Assembly (NCBI GenBank): GCA_963693365.1
Contig: CAVNZM010000003.1
Coordinates: 13,826,001-13,890,000 of the forward strand
Reading direction: 5' to 3'
DNA: 64,000 bases
Origin: Amoebidium appalachense
Lineage: Eukaryota > Ichthyosporea
How positions within the stretch are numbered: position 1 is the stretch's first letter; the number at the start of each line of letters is the position of its first letter. Below are positions 1 through 52,327 of this stretch, in pieces. A program made the position numbers and the translations under genes. The notes below the pieces were generated by a model. That model was given only the letters and a program-made list of their open reading frames with translations. It was not told where the DNA came from and did no database searches.

Positions 1-18469
<18,469 letters not shown>

Positions 18470-19131
18470 TGTGCCTTTGGTGTGGGTGCATGTGATCGGC
18501 ACTATGGAATAGGAATCTAACTACTCTAAAAAACAAGAGAGTGATCTTGATGGTTCTTGAGAGAGTATTCGAACCGTTGGGGTGTTTTTGGTTTAGTTCA
18601 TGTTTTCTCGTAGGGTCATAGCATGTCATTACACGATAAGGTTGTGAACTCTACTAACTCGTGTGTTGCTTTGTTGTGTGATCACAAGAACTTATTAAGC
18701 GTTTCGTGAAGACGAGTGAGAGTTGACGGTGATTACAGGTCGGTGAGTATGCCTCTTGTCATTTATTTGTGTGTACTATTGAACCCACTGGACTATGCGA
18801 GCAAGAAGATGCCATACAAAAATGGGAGCCAATGAACTTTTTGCGCAAAAGGCAACTCAACGTAGCCTTTTCGATGTGGCTCCAGGCACACGGAAAAATG
18901 CGAAAGTGAGCTCTCTGTATGCAAGGTAGGAGATGTGCCCCTTTGCCCTTTTCAAGTCTCTGTATATACGTGTATATATATAGTCCTGAGTGATTTGAAA
19001 TAAGTACCTCTGTCCGTATAGTACACGTAAACCGTACTGTTACGGACAACTGCAGTGCACGGCTGCAGGCACTGCCAGGCACTGGCAGGCAGAAAGCAGT
19101 GCGGCATTCCAAGCATACCAGACGTCTACTA

Positions 19132-19139
19132 TGACGTCA
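19132..19139. promoter_or_regulatory. CRE-like palindrome TGACGTCA
   Basis: A perfect 8-bp CRE palindrome about 0.66 kb upstream of the lectin-TSR start codon. In animals it binds CREB/ATF bZIP factors. Its use here is inference. Confidence 0.35.
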
Positions 19140-20514
19140 TTTCTGCAGGGCCAAACTGCGCACTGATTGGCGAACTTTCAAGACTTTTGATCCCCCCAGA
19201 TGTACCCGTTTAATGGGATATCTCAAAGAATTATTCTTTGAATCATTGAATTGTCGATCGTGTCATACATTGTGCTGTTACTCCTGTGTCAAGGCCAATC
19301 ACTCGATTTATGGTAAAACAATTTAAGTTAATTTTCTAACACACTAAGTTCTCAGCTTAGCAAACACCAGCGATTACTCATTCCATATTATCCATAAGTT
19401 GCTCGGATTGAAAATGTATATCACGTACAAGATGATTACAGCAGAAAACGACAGCACGGGGGAGGTTCGCATCCCATTCCAATCTACCAGGAATGTTAAA
19501 CCTCCAAAAATAACTTTATATGGCTTGGTACATAAGGTTACGATTGGGATTTTAGATCATAAAATATCAAAGTCTAAAGTACAGCCTTTATAAATAAAAC
19601 ATTCGAGAGATCAAGACTATGAACACCTCAAAAGAACGCCGGTCAGTGACGTAGTCAGACCTTTCTGTGCAGGGCACAAAAAGCCCAGCTACCCGCCCGC
19701 CCCACAGTCTGACAGTGCCACTCAGTGCTCTCAACGTTTTCAATTGTACCACCTTGCAAGGCCAGATTCACAAGTTTTAAAAAAAAAAACATTTGAGTCT
19801 CAGAAAGGCAAAGTTCCCCTACATGTTGAGCCACTTGTGGTGGTAGAAACCGATTTTTGAAAGAGAGCGCTTCTTCTGACCACAACACTACCTGCACATA
19901 TTTGAATTCTATCCACGTATGTACATACAGGCCGGGATCCACAGAGCTCGCTGAGGGCCTTTCATGAAATACTTCGTGTATTGAGCTCTCCCGGTCCGAT
20001 GATGGCCGGGCTGCACCGTGATACACTCTATCGCGATGTCTGTAATTATGTTACTAGAGCCGTATGGTTAGTTGAAACATATCATAGGAAAATGTGAAGT
20101 TCAACTCGTATAGTACCTTACACTATATGTAGAATTACGACAGATTTATCTTCCAAATCGGATAGAAGGGCAAGCCTTGTACTTGTGTTCCGAATCCGTG
20201 GCCGGGCCAGAGTCGACAGCTGGTGCCGGTGTTGCAGTCTCGACTCAAACCACCATGTTCATGATCAGGGTTTCGTCCGGGCTCATGAGCTTTCGAAATC
20301 CCAATAGTAGTAAACAACGGTTATACAATAATTATTGATAGCAGTGACCCCTGACTGTGATTATGGCCTGCCTCTTCGATACATGTGTGGATAGATTTGA
20401 ATAGAGGGACACGTACGTACCTGCTAGGCGGGGGTGCCACTCAGTCACTAAAACCCTGCAGCTGGGCTAATTACTAGAAGTGTGTACGAATATTTAGGAC
20501 TGGTAATGGCGTGT

Positions 20515-20660
20515 TAGCTTAGCTGGTGGTACCCTGCAGATCACCCTCAATTATGTAGAGTAAAGTCGGTGCTGGGTGGAAGACGGTAGTTCCTCCTAGG
20601 GTCCCTGAGAGCTGAGGGGGTGACCCTCCGGGAATAAAACAGGATAAAATAAAAAATGCA
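20515..20660 (+). repeat. Possible tRNA-derived SINE-like element
   Basis: TAGCTTAGCTGG at 20516-20527 matches the tRNA A-box consensus. The segment ends in GGGAATAAAACAGG and an A/T-rich tail at about 20635-20657. No convincing B box is visible and it does not fold as a tRNA, so this is only a candidate. Confidence 0.25.
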
Positions 20661-20890
20661 TGCGATCATGACTCTGTGATTTTAAAGATTTTTTTCCTCC
20701 CCGTCATGCGTGCATGCACGTGACTATAGACGAGGGCAGCAACATATATCCATGTGCAGGCCTGCATACAAATGCAACACGTGTGCCACCAAGAAAGGGT
20801 GTAACGAGGGAGTGTAGGTGTTTGATCGGGAGCGTGCCTGCCAGTGGTGGGATGGTGTTACATGTGCTTGCTGGTGGTGTTGGGGGGGGA

Positions 20891-20933
<43 letters not shown>

Positions 20934-21775
20934 TAAGGGGGCTGCTTAGCACAAAGCTGGATCATCTTGTAAATATTGAGCCTCTACGTGCTTTGAACAT
21001 AGATAGACACGTAGGGCCCCCTTTCGCGTAAGCAGTAACAAGCGCACTTGGCTTTTCCACTTACCGAAGGATTTTTTTTGCGATATTCACTCGGGTGTAT
21101 ATACCGTCTTTAATGCATACACAGGTTTGTCGTAACTTTAAATAACATTTACCTAAAATAATATTCTAGAGCTAGGAATTTTGCGAAAATTAGAAAGCTT
21201 CTAACTGGCTAGCCCCCACGGCACTTGTGAAAATTGCGATTTTTTCCTTTTGATCTTGTAAGCTCGGGGGGTCTATTATTAAGATTCCAATTGGCTATGG
21301 CCAAAATCCACGTATGAATCTTTTATACGGCCTACTCCTGTACACCCGTGCTGCTGATAACCCCTTTTTAGTCCTCATCTTATTCTCATAACTTGGAAAC
21401 ACCATTCTCCAGACAGGGAGAATTGGCCGCAAATCACGTGTCATTTATTTATTGGTTTTTTGCCACCTTGCTTGGATATCAGCACAAAGCATATGTATCA
21501 TACCCGTTTATCATGACATTCCTTGTCCAACAAACTTGCAATTGAAGCCTTTGAAACACTAATATTTCCTTCTTTTTTGGACAAAATTAATCTTTGAAAT
21601 CTTTAAGTCCACTAATAATTCTATTACTACTAGCCGAGAACAACCAATCACAGCCTAAGCACACTACAAGCCACCACGTGGCTCACTCAACAACCTCAGC
21701 AGCGCAAAAACCATCCAAGCACAACCATTGGCTAGAAATCACACATCCTTATCCTCATTGGCTGAAAGCAACCAA

Positions 21776-25620
<3,845 letters not shown>

Positions 25621-26918
25621 TATGTTGAGGGCTGCACGTGTGTGAGTGAGTGTGTGTGCGTGCGTGCGTGTGCGTGTATGTGTGTGTGTGTGTGTGTGTG
25701 CGTGTGTGTGTGTGTACACGATGAGTGTTTGTGGGTGTGGGTGTGTGTGTGTCACAGTGCACACGTGTGTTAATGATAGTGTGCGCAATGTGTGTGCTCT
25801 GCACTTGCACTTGTGTATGTGGCGTGCACGTGTTCACGTCTAATACACTTGCGGGTGCACAGGCAGCTGCTAGAATTCTCCATCCCACCCCTTAATTCAG
25901 TGCCTGCCACCCCTTCGAACCCCCCCCCCCCCCTCCCCCCGACCCTCCCGGGCCCTCGCGAATTCCTCCCCCCCCCTCCCCCCCCCCCCCCCCTCGGGCC
26001 CCCCTCATCTAGCTCCCCCTCAGCCCCTATCACTTTCCCCCTTCCCCTGCTGTTCTATTCACTAAACTCTATGTGACGCCTAGCCCTGCATAGCACACCT
26101 GAGAAAATCAGTCATTTTCCTTACTCTAGAACTTTGTCGTTCGTTGCTCCAAGTACTCTGTAACACCTCCCCCCACAATTTCCTCCCCCCCCCCCCCCTC
26201 CCGAGCTCGTGGGGCCTCGGGTCAAAACACTTGTCCACTAAGGCAGTTTTTTCCCATCCCCAGGCTTGCACACGAAAAACCCCTCCCGGAGCGCTAGAAC
26301 TTCGGGATTTCCATATGTCTAATGTTTTCACCTGAAGATACCGGTGCGTGTCTGTCGGTGGCGCATGCGCACACACTTCCACCAGACGACTGGGAGTCAC
26401 AGGGCTTCGGCATTTTCCTTCTTCTTAACTAAGTCTCTCAATTCAACTCGCGCGTTTGCGATGTAGACAAAATGTGCTGGAGTATACTGAAAGGATTTAT
26501 ACTTTATGCGTCGTGGATCTTGATGCTGGTGCTAAATTAGGTTATACACATGCTCCCGGCAGCGAATCATATAACAGATCTAGATTCACTGCGACATCGA
26601 AATGTGATGGGAATATGAATTCGAACACGGATGAAAGTCAGGATGGTCACAGCTTTCGTTGACAAGAACTATGTTTTGGACAAGGAAAAAACTTGAGGAC
26701 GCCAGGTCCCGGAAGCCCCATTTACATCGTGATGTTTATTGATCTGGGAGTGGGGGGCTTCCGTGTCTGGGGTGACTCGATGTACATCACATCTACGTCA
26801 CATCACCCGTCTGATTGGCTGTCTAATCTAAAGTAACACCCAATCATAAACTGAACGCCGATCTAATCGGGTGCGTTGCAAGGCACACGTGTCACAAAAC
26901 ACCTGCCAAAAAAAAAAT

Positions 26919-26954
<36 letters not shown>

Positions 26955-27537
26955 GTTTTTTGAATAATGGCACGTGTGTATACTAAAGACTCCATTGTAC
27001 GCAATAATAAATTCTCAATCTAATAATAGTCTGAGCAGAGTGTGACTAGACCCTAGGCTAGATCTGCGGGAACAAAGCGCTTGGGTTCGAACTGATACTG
27101 GACACGTGGTTCGAGCCCGTGAAAGTAGGTCCCTTGAATCAAAATCCTTCCAAAAAACGGAAGTAGACATATGCGTTGCTTTTAATGTACATAAAATGCA
27201 TCAATATTAACAAATTTGTAACAGGCCTGTTTGTGAGGACTCAAGACATGAACTCTATGTAGAACTATGAACAAATTTAAAGGGGGAAAGTCAAGTCCGG
27301 TGGTGCCTCCTCCTGTTCCGAGGTAGCAAGGAAGGGGAGGTAACTTTTGATAGCATTTCAGATGACACGGAGGCAGCGTATAGTAGAGTCCCCTACTAAG
27401 GGAATATATATAGTGTCAAAGCTCTTGAATTTTGCACAGGAATGTAACAAGCGCTTTGTACGCTTCAACTGAACATGTACGTACATACACGCGTACGTCG
27501 TACGCGCAAAGAAAACCAACCAGTACTGCGCGGGCGC

Positions 27538-27540
27538 ACA

Positions 27541-27620
<80 letters not shown>
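27538..27620. repeat. (CGCA)n tetranucleotide array
   Basis: About 20 uninterrupted CGCA units between the paralogous genes. Confidence 0.95.
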
Positions 27621-27939
27621 GCGAGAGGGTGGAGGTAGGTGTGGAGGGGGGGGATGGAAAGAGGGAGGGGGCGGCTGGGTGGGAGGAGGGCTCGGGAGGG
27701 AAGGAGGGAAGGAGGGAGGGAGAGCCTCTTGAGTTGTTAAAGGGATATATAGAGGGAGGGAGGGAGGGAGAGGGAGGGAAAGGGAGAGAGGGTTGAGATG
27801 GAAAGAGAGAGACTATAGGGGGGAGGGGGAGGGAGAGGGGGAGAGTGGGAGGGAGAGGGAGAGAGACATAGAGGGGGGGGGGGGGGGGGGGGAGGGGGGG
27901 GGGGGGGGGGGGGGGGGGGGAGGGGAGGGGGGGGGGGGG

Positions 27940-28175
<236 letters not shown>

Positions 28176-28676
28176 GAAGAGAAAGAGTCGTTTATGGTAC
28201 CCTCTTTTGCTATTCATCACCAAAGCCTTGGCTAGACACTAAATACTGTTAATGTGCCATCATTATTTCCCATACGACCATCGCACTTCAGCCTCAACGT
28301 TTGCAATATAATGTTATATCCACAATGATGCACTGAAAACGGGCATTCACAAACTATATGATGGCAAATATTTCATGATGCATTGCCATTTATCGGTCCA
28401 TAAAACCCGGCATTTACATTGCAAACAATTATTATGATGTTCACGACAACCAAAAGAAACGTCAAAATTAATGTAACTCTTTTTTTCCTTCAAGACAGCT
28501 CGCATGCATTCCACATCTAAACAATTGGCTGGTATCAACAACACGAACCACTTTCAAAAACAATAGCAATACACATGTACAGCACAGTCGATATATTTTC
28601 CTAAAAACCCGGTGAATCATATTTTGTATTTGCTGAAAGTCACGTGTCGTTGATATCATTGGCTGATACCAACCAA

Positions 28677-29507
28677 TCAAATCCCTAGGAGGCTAAATGC
28701 AGCACAGACCCTGTAGTGCCCCAGTGCACGTGCGCAGTAAACCATCTGGTTCTTCGCACGTCCACGTTTTGTGCGCCAAAGGCTGATGGAAAATCCTCCA
28801 CAGTTCTGTTTAAAAAAAAAAAAAGAAAGGCGGTGAGGATGTGTGTGTGTGTGTGTGTGCGTGTGCTTGCGCGTGCCTGCGTACGTGCGTAAATGTGTAT
28901 TATGTAAATATGTAATATGTAAATATGTAAATATGTATTTGTGGGGGGAGGGGGGGGGGGGGGGGGGGGGAAGGGGGGGGGGGGGGGAGGGCAATATGAG
29001 TCAAAGGAAACGACGGAGGCAGATAGGCTTTAGGAGGGGGAGGGGGGGGGGGGGGGGGGGGGAATAGTGGAGAGGGAGAAGGGGAGAGGAAGCCTTGAAA
29101 AAGAAAAAGGGGAGGAACGTGAAAATTTTGAAAAGAAGGCGAGTCAGGGAGCCACAGATTGTGTTAGGTGTGCTCAATAAGAGTGAACGGAGAGAGGGGG
29201 GGGGGTAATTTCTCGAAGGACTAAAGAAGTCACGGCGGCGGGCAAATTCAGTTTATTTTTTGTTTAGTTTTCTTTTTTTCTTCTCCCCCCCCCCCCCCCT
29301 TTTTTCTTGTTTTTTTCCTCTTCTTTTATTCATAATATGTAAAAATAGGGAATATTGGGGCGAAGGGGGGCGGGGGAAGAATTTTCGTAAACGTACTATG
29401 AATGTCTACCTTTTAAGTTTATGTTTATTTTCGTGTATTTATTCATTTTTTATTTTTTATTTTATTTTTTTTGCCTGGGGGCGAGGGGGGAGAGGAGGGA
29501 GGAGGAA

Positions 29508-29542
<35 letters not shown>

Positions 29543-30256
29543 GGTTGGCCATGGTTTTGGGTTTTTGTAAACAAACCACGGATTCACGGTGTGCACGTGA
29601 GGAATAGCGATATGCCGAGTTGTTGTATCGGGTGGCTATGTCGTCAACCGTCAGCCCGTGGTGGGATGTCTCCCTCTGTGTACAAGTTTTTTGTTATGCA
29701 AAAGGTATTTATTTTTCCTCCTTCCCACTCTCTCCACCCTCCCCCCCTTCCTTCTCGCCTCTCCTTCCGGTGCGCACCGCACCCCCCACTCCCCCCCCCC
29801 CCTCCCCCCCCCCCCCCCCCCCCCCCGTGCGGCTCTTGCCCTCCCCTCACCGTGGACAAGCACTACAAAATGATGTGGTGATAAAAGAGAACCGTGTTTT
29901 TACTCTGTACTCTGCTTGCAGCTCTCCCTCTCTCTCTACCCCCCTCCCCCCCCCCCCCCCCCCCCCCCCCCCAAACCACCACCACCACCACTACCTCCCC
30001 CCTACCCGCCCCCCTCCCCTCCCCTCTCAACCCCTCAGGCTGACTTACTCCCGTCTTCACTTCTTCCCATCTTCCTGAACCTCCTTCTTTGGCCCCTCTC
30101 ACTCACTCATTCCGTGTCTGTGTTTCCCCCCCTCTTTTTTATCCAACCGCCCTTTTGTTCCTTTTTCCGGCAAAGTAAACCACCTTCATACGTGCTCGTT
30201 GTATTTAACTTTACACACACACAGTTGTTGCCCGGCCATTTATTTTCCACTCAAAG

Positions 30257-30304
<48 letters not shown>

Positions 30305-30615
30305 ACACACACGTTCACAGTCGTACACATATCCACATATATAAACACACAAGTCCACACCATATGCATGTACACACTCGCAAGCATGTATGCAGACGTA
30401 AGCATGCACACACACACACACACGCACGCGCATGCGCACACGCACAGACACACACACACAGACACAGACAGATACACAAACGTGCGTACACACACACAGA
30501 GAGAGAGAGATACAGACACACCGACACATACACCACCCACCCACACACACACACGCACACACACACGCACGCGCGCGCAGAGACACACACACACACACAC
30601 ACACACAGATACACA

Positions 30616-30676
<61 letters not shown>

Positions 30677-31379
30677 CACACACACACACGCACACGAACA
30701 CACGCACACACGCACACACGCACACACGCGCACACGCACACACAAACACACACACACACACACACCTCGCTTCCCATCAGACTCTCATCCACTCCCCAGA
30801 TACGAACGTGTGAGTGTGCCCTTTTAAGGGAGGCCTCGTGTCTTGCAATGGAATCGACAACGACACCTGTGTGCAAACGGTGATAAAAATTAATCGTTGG
30901 TGTCTGTGCTAAGATACGTTTTAAAATCGCACTAGAAGGTGACACTAAAAAAATGCAAGCAGTAGTGCTAAATAAAGTTTCAAAAATATAAACTTACACT
31001 AGAAAGCGATTGACTCAATGAAAAAGAATTGCTAGGATACTGTACATTTTAAATCACATTAGAATATGACTTCCCCAATGCAAAAAATATTGCAAGAAAA
31101 AATTCGACATTCCTTGCTTTTGTCTGGTTTCCTATGCTTTTTTTGTGTGTGAGAGGATAGGGTGGAGAGAGACGACGTTTTGTAATCTCGCCATACCTAA
31201 ACAAAACATAATGAAAAACGGGCTTGGAAAAAAAACAACAAAATTGAAAAGAGACGGGGGGGGGGGGGGGGGGGGGGGGTAGTAAACAAAAGAGAACGAA
31301 GGAACGTATATCTGTTAAATGAACTTGGGCAGGAAAAGGAAATATGAGAGCATCTAAAGGGGGAGAGAAGGGGGAGGAG

Positions 31380-31413
<34 letters not shown>

Positions 31414-32639
31414 GGAAGGGCGCATATGGAATAGTGGACACGGAAAAAAGTGAGTGTAGAGAAAGTGAGCACAGGCAATATGTACCCTGAGCATGGGCTA
31501 CGGTTGCGTTGTGGACCACATCCTCTACAGCTCCAATGGCAACGAGACATAGCTCCTTGGGTGGGTTTAGTGACGTCAGTCAAAGAATGCTCCGGAATAC
31601 TCGCAAGATTTCCCTTACATGGTAATCACATACCTATAAAAGGATATCACCATATGTTTCTGTTCAGGCAAGGCCATTGACACAAAATGACGTCATTTTG
31701 CGTCATAATACATGATGGCTACATAGACCTTACGATCTCCACTTGTATTGCGCGTACACGTGACACTGTTTGTACACACTACACACACAATATGAGCACC
31801 CGGACGCACGTGTAAATACACACACACACACAAATTTTTCTTCCTCCCGTCCTCCCTTCCCCCTCCCCGTCCTCCCTCCCCCCTCCCTCCTGCCTCCCCC
31901 CTTCCTTCCCCGCTCTTCCTTCCCCGTCTCGCCCTCTCTTCCTCCTTCCCTCCCCACTCCCCTCACCCTGCTCCTCCTCCACCCCCTTTCCCCTCCCTCC
32001 CCCCCTCCTTCCCTCCCTCCCTCCCTCCCTCCCTCCCCCCGCCCCCGCCCCCCCACCTCCCTCCGCTCTTCCCCCAGTCCAAACTCACATATATGCATGA
32101 ATGCATGAATGCATGAATTCACAAAAACATTATGCCAGAAAGCTCTGGTTATCCCTACACCATTTTTATTAAATACTAGTTCTCCATTAAAAATCTTTAT
32201 GCCATGTAAGCAAATCCAGAGAAATACGAAAGTCCCCTTAATTGCATTCACTGGTCATAGCTATTACGTTTGCTCTGCCAGTTTACCTTAACTTTGTGAC
32301 ACATCTGTAAAGATTTCCACGGATAAATACTATATGTGATTCCGGAATGCGAATGGGGATTTACCGTGTATCTCTCCTGTGTGCAGATGTCCTTCATTAT
32401 GTATCTTGTTTCCTGGCCTGAACACCTTGGTGGTCCCCTCTCTGTGGAAAAAGACTTTTAACAGTCTCAAATATCATTACAGATAACTACAACACATCGT
32501 GACATGCAAAATGGGTGGAAAGTTCGAGTGTTTCAAAGTCGAAGCTTGTCCATTTTTTTTCTCTTTTAAATACACACCAAATTAAACAGCTGGGTTAACG
32601 CACGCACGCACACACGCACAAAGGCACACAGGCACACAG

Positions 32640-32673
<34 letters not shown>

Positions 32674-32844
32674 CACTGTAAGAGTGCACTTACCTGACAA
32701 CGTCAAATTTCCCTGAAAAATGGTTGTGGCTTCCTCTGAGATGACCAATGTGGGGGGTGCCTGGGGTTCCGATACTGTTGCCACAAGAAGGCCCGGACAC
32801 AACGAAAGAAGAGAAAAAACACAAACAAAGGTCCATACGCTCAT
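28677..32844 (-). CDS. Six-cysteine secreted protein, unknown family, paralog 2
   Basis: Exons: 32694-32844, 32365-32441, 31486-31555, 30766-30866, 29577-29675, 28677-28805. Intron phases are 1, 0, 1, 0, 0, and the product is 208 residues. It begins with signal peptide [20 protein letters not shown], then a [19 protein letters not shown] segment absent from paralog 1. The shared part has [65 protein letters not shown] and [14 protein letters not shown], with all six cysteines kept. Exons 2 and 3 are exactly as long as in paralog 1; exons 4, 5 and 6 differ by whole codons. Downstream of both stops lies an ATTGGCTGA...CCAATCA motif. The tandem same-strand arrangement indicates local gene duplication. 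Function unknown. Confidence 0.82.
30290..30766. repeat. (CA)n-rich region with poly(C) leader
   Basis: A poly(C) run at 30258-30290 leads into imperfect and then nearly pure CA repeats, ending at the exon 4 donor (GAG|GTGTGT on the coding strand) of paralog 2. The equivalent intron of paralog 1 also starts with (GT)n on the coding strand. Confidence 0.9.
31688..31695. promoter_or_regulatory. CRE-like palindrome TGACGTCA in intron 2 of paralog 2
   Basis: A perfect CRE palindrome within AAAATGACGTCATTTTGCGTC. Regulatory use is speculative. Confidence 0.25.
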
Positions 32845-33405
32845 TGTGGCGCCGGTTGGTTTCACTTTGCAACGTGTGCTCGGGCGAAGTCGAGCATGAA
32901 AAAAAAAAAAAAGAAAGGTGAAAGTAGAAGACAGGGGACCATACGTATACGGCTGCACTGTGTACCTACTTAAGCATAATGTGTATGTTTTGTCGTACTA
33001 GGAGTGATTTTGTGAAGTTTTCTCTGCAAAAAGTTCCTATAACTATGAACACTGTACAAACAGTAGTGTGACACGATCATCTTTATGTAGTATTTATGAT
33101 CTCGTTTGTGTCATCTAGTAACTAATATTAGCGACCAATACAGTTTAGTCTCGTGTCGGTGTACATGTGGTAATGTCACAGCCCATTTTCCCCACGAAAT
33201 ATTTTTTCCCTTCACGTTCAAGCAGTTTCATGGGGTTACCGTACCTCAGGCTGTCACCCTTAGAATTTTCACTCGATCGATGACATGTTCTAGCTATGTA
33301 GAGCTCGAGATCGTGCGCAGCATACGTATGGCACGCAGTACAAGCAGCCCCCCCCCCCCCCCGCGGGCGTATACTATCTTCTATTGTGTCAGTGTCTTTC
33401 TTCTA

Positions 33406-33439
<34 letters not shown>

Positions 33440-33562
33440 CCGGCCTCCCCCCCCCCCCCCCCCCCCCCCCCCCCTCAAAGTTTCGGATAAGGGGGGGGGG
33501 GGGGGGGGGGCTTCCTCGTTCTCTCTCTCTCTCTTCTTTTCGGGGAAAGACCTAATGGAAGG

Positions 33563-33610
<48 letters not shown>

Positions 33611-34319
33611 GTTGGTGGTCTGGGTTCAATGAGCAAAACACATCCACGAACTGACACCATCACACACGGACAGTAATTCATGAGTACATATACTTTTAAT
33701 TCATATTTACTTGAATTGCACATCCAATGAAAACCCCAAATTAAATTTTAATGGTTGTCAAATGCTTATCCGCCCACAATAATTAACAGTTATAACCTTT
33801 CACTTGAAGATTTTTCCAATGTATATTCCGTACTACCATGGAATTAATTAGTGAGTAAACATTCGCAAACACTCCAACACTTATCATTATCCTAGAAGAA
33901 AGAACCGCCATCTAATAACAATCATTGACAAAGCATCCATCCCTGAGTATGACTAAAAATGAAAAAGGTTCTAGGAAATAGAAGCCCAAACCACAGGGTT
34001 ATCCCAATGTTCAAGATTCAAGGACTGCAAACCCCCCCCCCCCAAAAAAAAAAAAGGCATGCCCTTTCTCCACGACCACTACCATCAACATAAAGAAACA
34101 AAAACAAAACAAAACAAACAAACGCACAAAAAAAAAAAACTAACTAGCAAACAAAAAGACAAACAACAACAACAAAAAACCCCCGAAACAAAAATACCAA
34201 TTATTATTAACGTCATCTAGGGGGGCACGAGAAACCAACCACCTGTGCAAACTGCAATTCCCTTATATGGCTACTTTGATATAATCTTATCATAATGCTG
34301 TAAATTCTAAAAAATTACT
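32845..34319. other. Intergenic region upstream of paralog 2
   Basis: Positions 32845-33340 are complex sequence that probably includes the paralog 2 promoter. Positions 33345-33610 hold CT, poly(C) and poly(G) arrays, and 33620-34319 are A/T-rich. The last part is the 3' flank of the C2/coiled-coil gene ending at 34320. No gene is supported. Confidence 0.6.
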
Positions 34320-43011
<8,692 letters not shown>

Positions 43012-44552
43012 TTTCACTTACTTCTTGTTTCTGAATAAAGTTTATTCTGATGTTTTGACTCAGCAGTGCGTGTCAACCGACCTCCATGGAAGGGTGAAAG
43101 ACGGTCCGATGTTACGGTTCCTGGTTCTCCTGCCGTTAACATTAGCAGCAGCCTGAATTTCTCTAGAAGAACAAGCAATGCTTGTTCACATATGTACATT
43201 ACATAGAGGGATTGTGTGCCAAGTGCATTACAAAACGGAAAGGCCCTGAAATTTCAAATTATGACAGTGTGCCCGAGAGAACTTTTTTTGTTTTTAAAAA
43301 AAAAACTGCTTCAAGCAAAATCCCGGCGAAAGATACTTTGCATAATCTCACTAAATAGCCTTTTAAAATGATTTAAATGGCACAAGTAAATATATACAAA
43401 CACTATAATGTTTAAAGTAATGCACTGACACTGCCGCCGTCATGAGCCACAGCCTACTAAGCTCTCTGCTTGTGGCACACTGTCTGGCACTGAGTGACAA
43501 TGCAACTACCCATCCCGGCTCCATTTCGAGTGTCACAGTAAACGACGGCCCCGAACGGTCTTCCTCAAACGCCCCATCCCCTCTTCCCCCCCCCCCCCCC
43601 CCCCCCTCCCGCCCTCTCCCCATCCCCTCCCCCCCCCCCCCCCCCCCTTCCCCCCTAAGGCCTCCGGGTTCAAGTTGCCCCCCCCCCCCCCCCCTTCCCG
43701 GCGCCCCCCCTCTCCCCCCTCCCCCTCTCTTATACCCCGAGCTCCCCCTCCCTCCGTTCCGTCCCCTCCCCCCCCTTTCTTGCCCGGGCGTATATTCCTA
43801 CGCGCCTGTAAGAAAGCAGGTCAATTTAGGTCTGGCAATGATGGTCAAACCCCAGAGTGTGCCGATGTCTTTTCACATGTACAAGTGAAACGTGCACACT
43901 TACTGTAAATTTAGAACACAAAGACCTACGGATGAACACACACACACATATGCGTACGCATACACAGGAGCAGGCACACACACACACAGACAAACAACAC
44001 ACACAAACACACACCAATATGTAGAGTACGCTCCGAACTCCACACCTGGGCGCAGGGCTGGATCCAGGGTTCCAAACTGCAGGTTGCAGGCGCATTACCT
44101 ATATATGGTCAGCAAAGAGGCCTGTTGATTGGTGAAAGTTGGAAAGTGACGTCACGCTCTCATGTGTTGGGTTTTGCTTCTTGGATGATGTGTTGTCCAT
44201 CAGGTTGTGTTAACGTTGTTCATCAGGTTGTGTTGTTCATGTGTGTTGTCCATCAGGTTGTGTTAACGTTGTTCATCAGGTTGTGTTGTTCATCAAATCG
44301 CACACCAGGCCAACAATCCTTCCACCCTAGTTGACCTAACAGGATAGAGGGCTACAGTAGATTACAATCTTAGGATATATGAATTGCTAAAATAGCGGCA
44401 TATACGGTCACGCCGTTTCTTCAAGGCTTGTTCTACCGTTCTCACTATTTCCCCTTGCACATCATTCACAGGAAAGAGCTAACTTCTTTTAACGGATACA
44501 CATCAGTTTTAAAGTCTCCATCCCACACGGTGTGTGGGTGAAACAAGGCAAG
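43012..44552. promoter_or_regulatory. Divergent promoter region between the C2 gene and NCBP2
   Basis: The two start codons (43011 minus, 44553 plus) are 1.5 kb apart and point away from each other. The region holds a C-rich block (43580-43800), a CA block, a CRE palindrome TGACGTCA at 44147-44154 next to ATTGG (inverted CCAAT), and the tandem repeat at 44189-44296. No further gene is supported. Confidence 0.55.
44189..44296. repeat. 53-bp tandem repeat, two copies, with CATCAGGTTGTGTT x4
   Basis: TTGTCCATCAGGTTGTGTTA, then ACGTTGTTCATCAGG and TTGTGTTGTTCAT, is repeated head to tail. Each unit holds two copies of CATCAGGTTGTGTT, and the first is followed by AACGTTG (GTTAAC site). It lies 260-360 bp upstream of the NCBP2 start, so it is a possible protein-binding array. 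Confidence 0.75.
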
Positions 44553-52218
<7,666 letters not shown>

Positions 52219-52283
52219 GTGCTATTGGCAGAAAAAAGCTAAACTTCGGTACGGGTGTTTGATTTTACGTAAAATTCGTTTTC

Positions 52284-52327
<44 letters not shown>

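Larger units (their letters stand above)
18470..21775. other. Intergenic region upstream of the lectin-TSR gene
   Basis: Mostly complex sequence with few microsatellites, apart from a poly(G) run at 20884-20932. No gene is supported. The divergent open frames are short and lack codon bias or a recognisable domain. It contains the promoter of the minus-strand gene starting at 18469 and the 3' flank of the gene ending at 21776, where CCAATAAATAAATGA-like sequence on the minus strand (about 21446-21460) could serve as a polyadenylation signal. Confidence 0.6.

Noticed and set aside
19655-20026. 123-codon minus-strand open frame in the intergenic region
   Set aside because: No domain, no supporting splice structure and no similarity to anything recognised.
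27085-27130. B-box-like GGTTCGAGCCC suggesting a tRNA gene
   Set aside because: No acceptor, D or anticodon stem can be folded around it.
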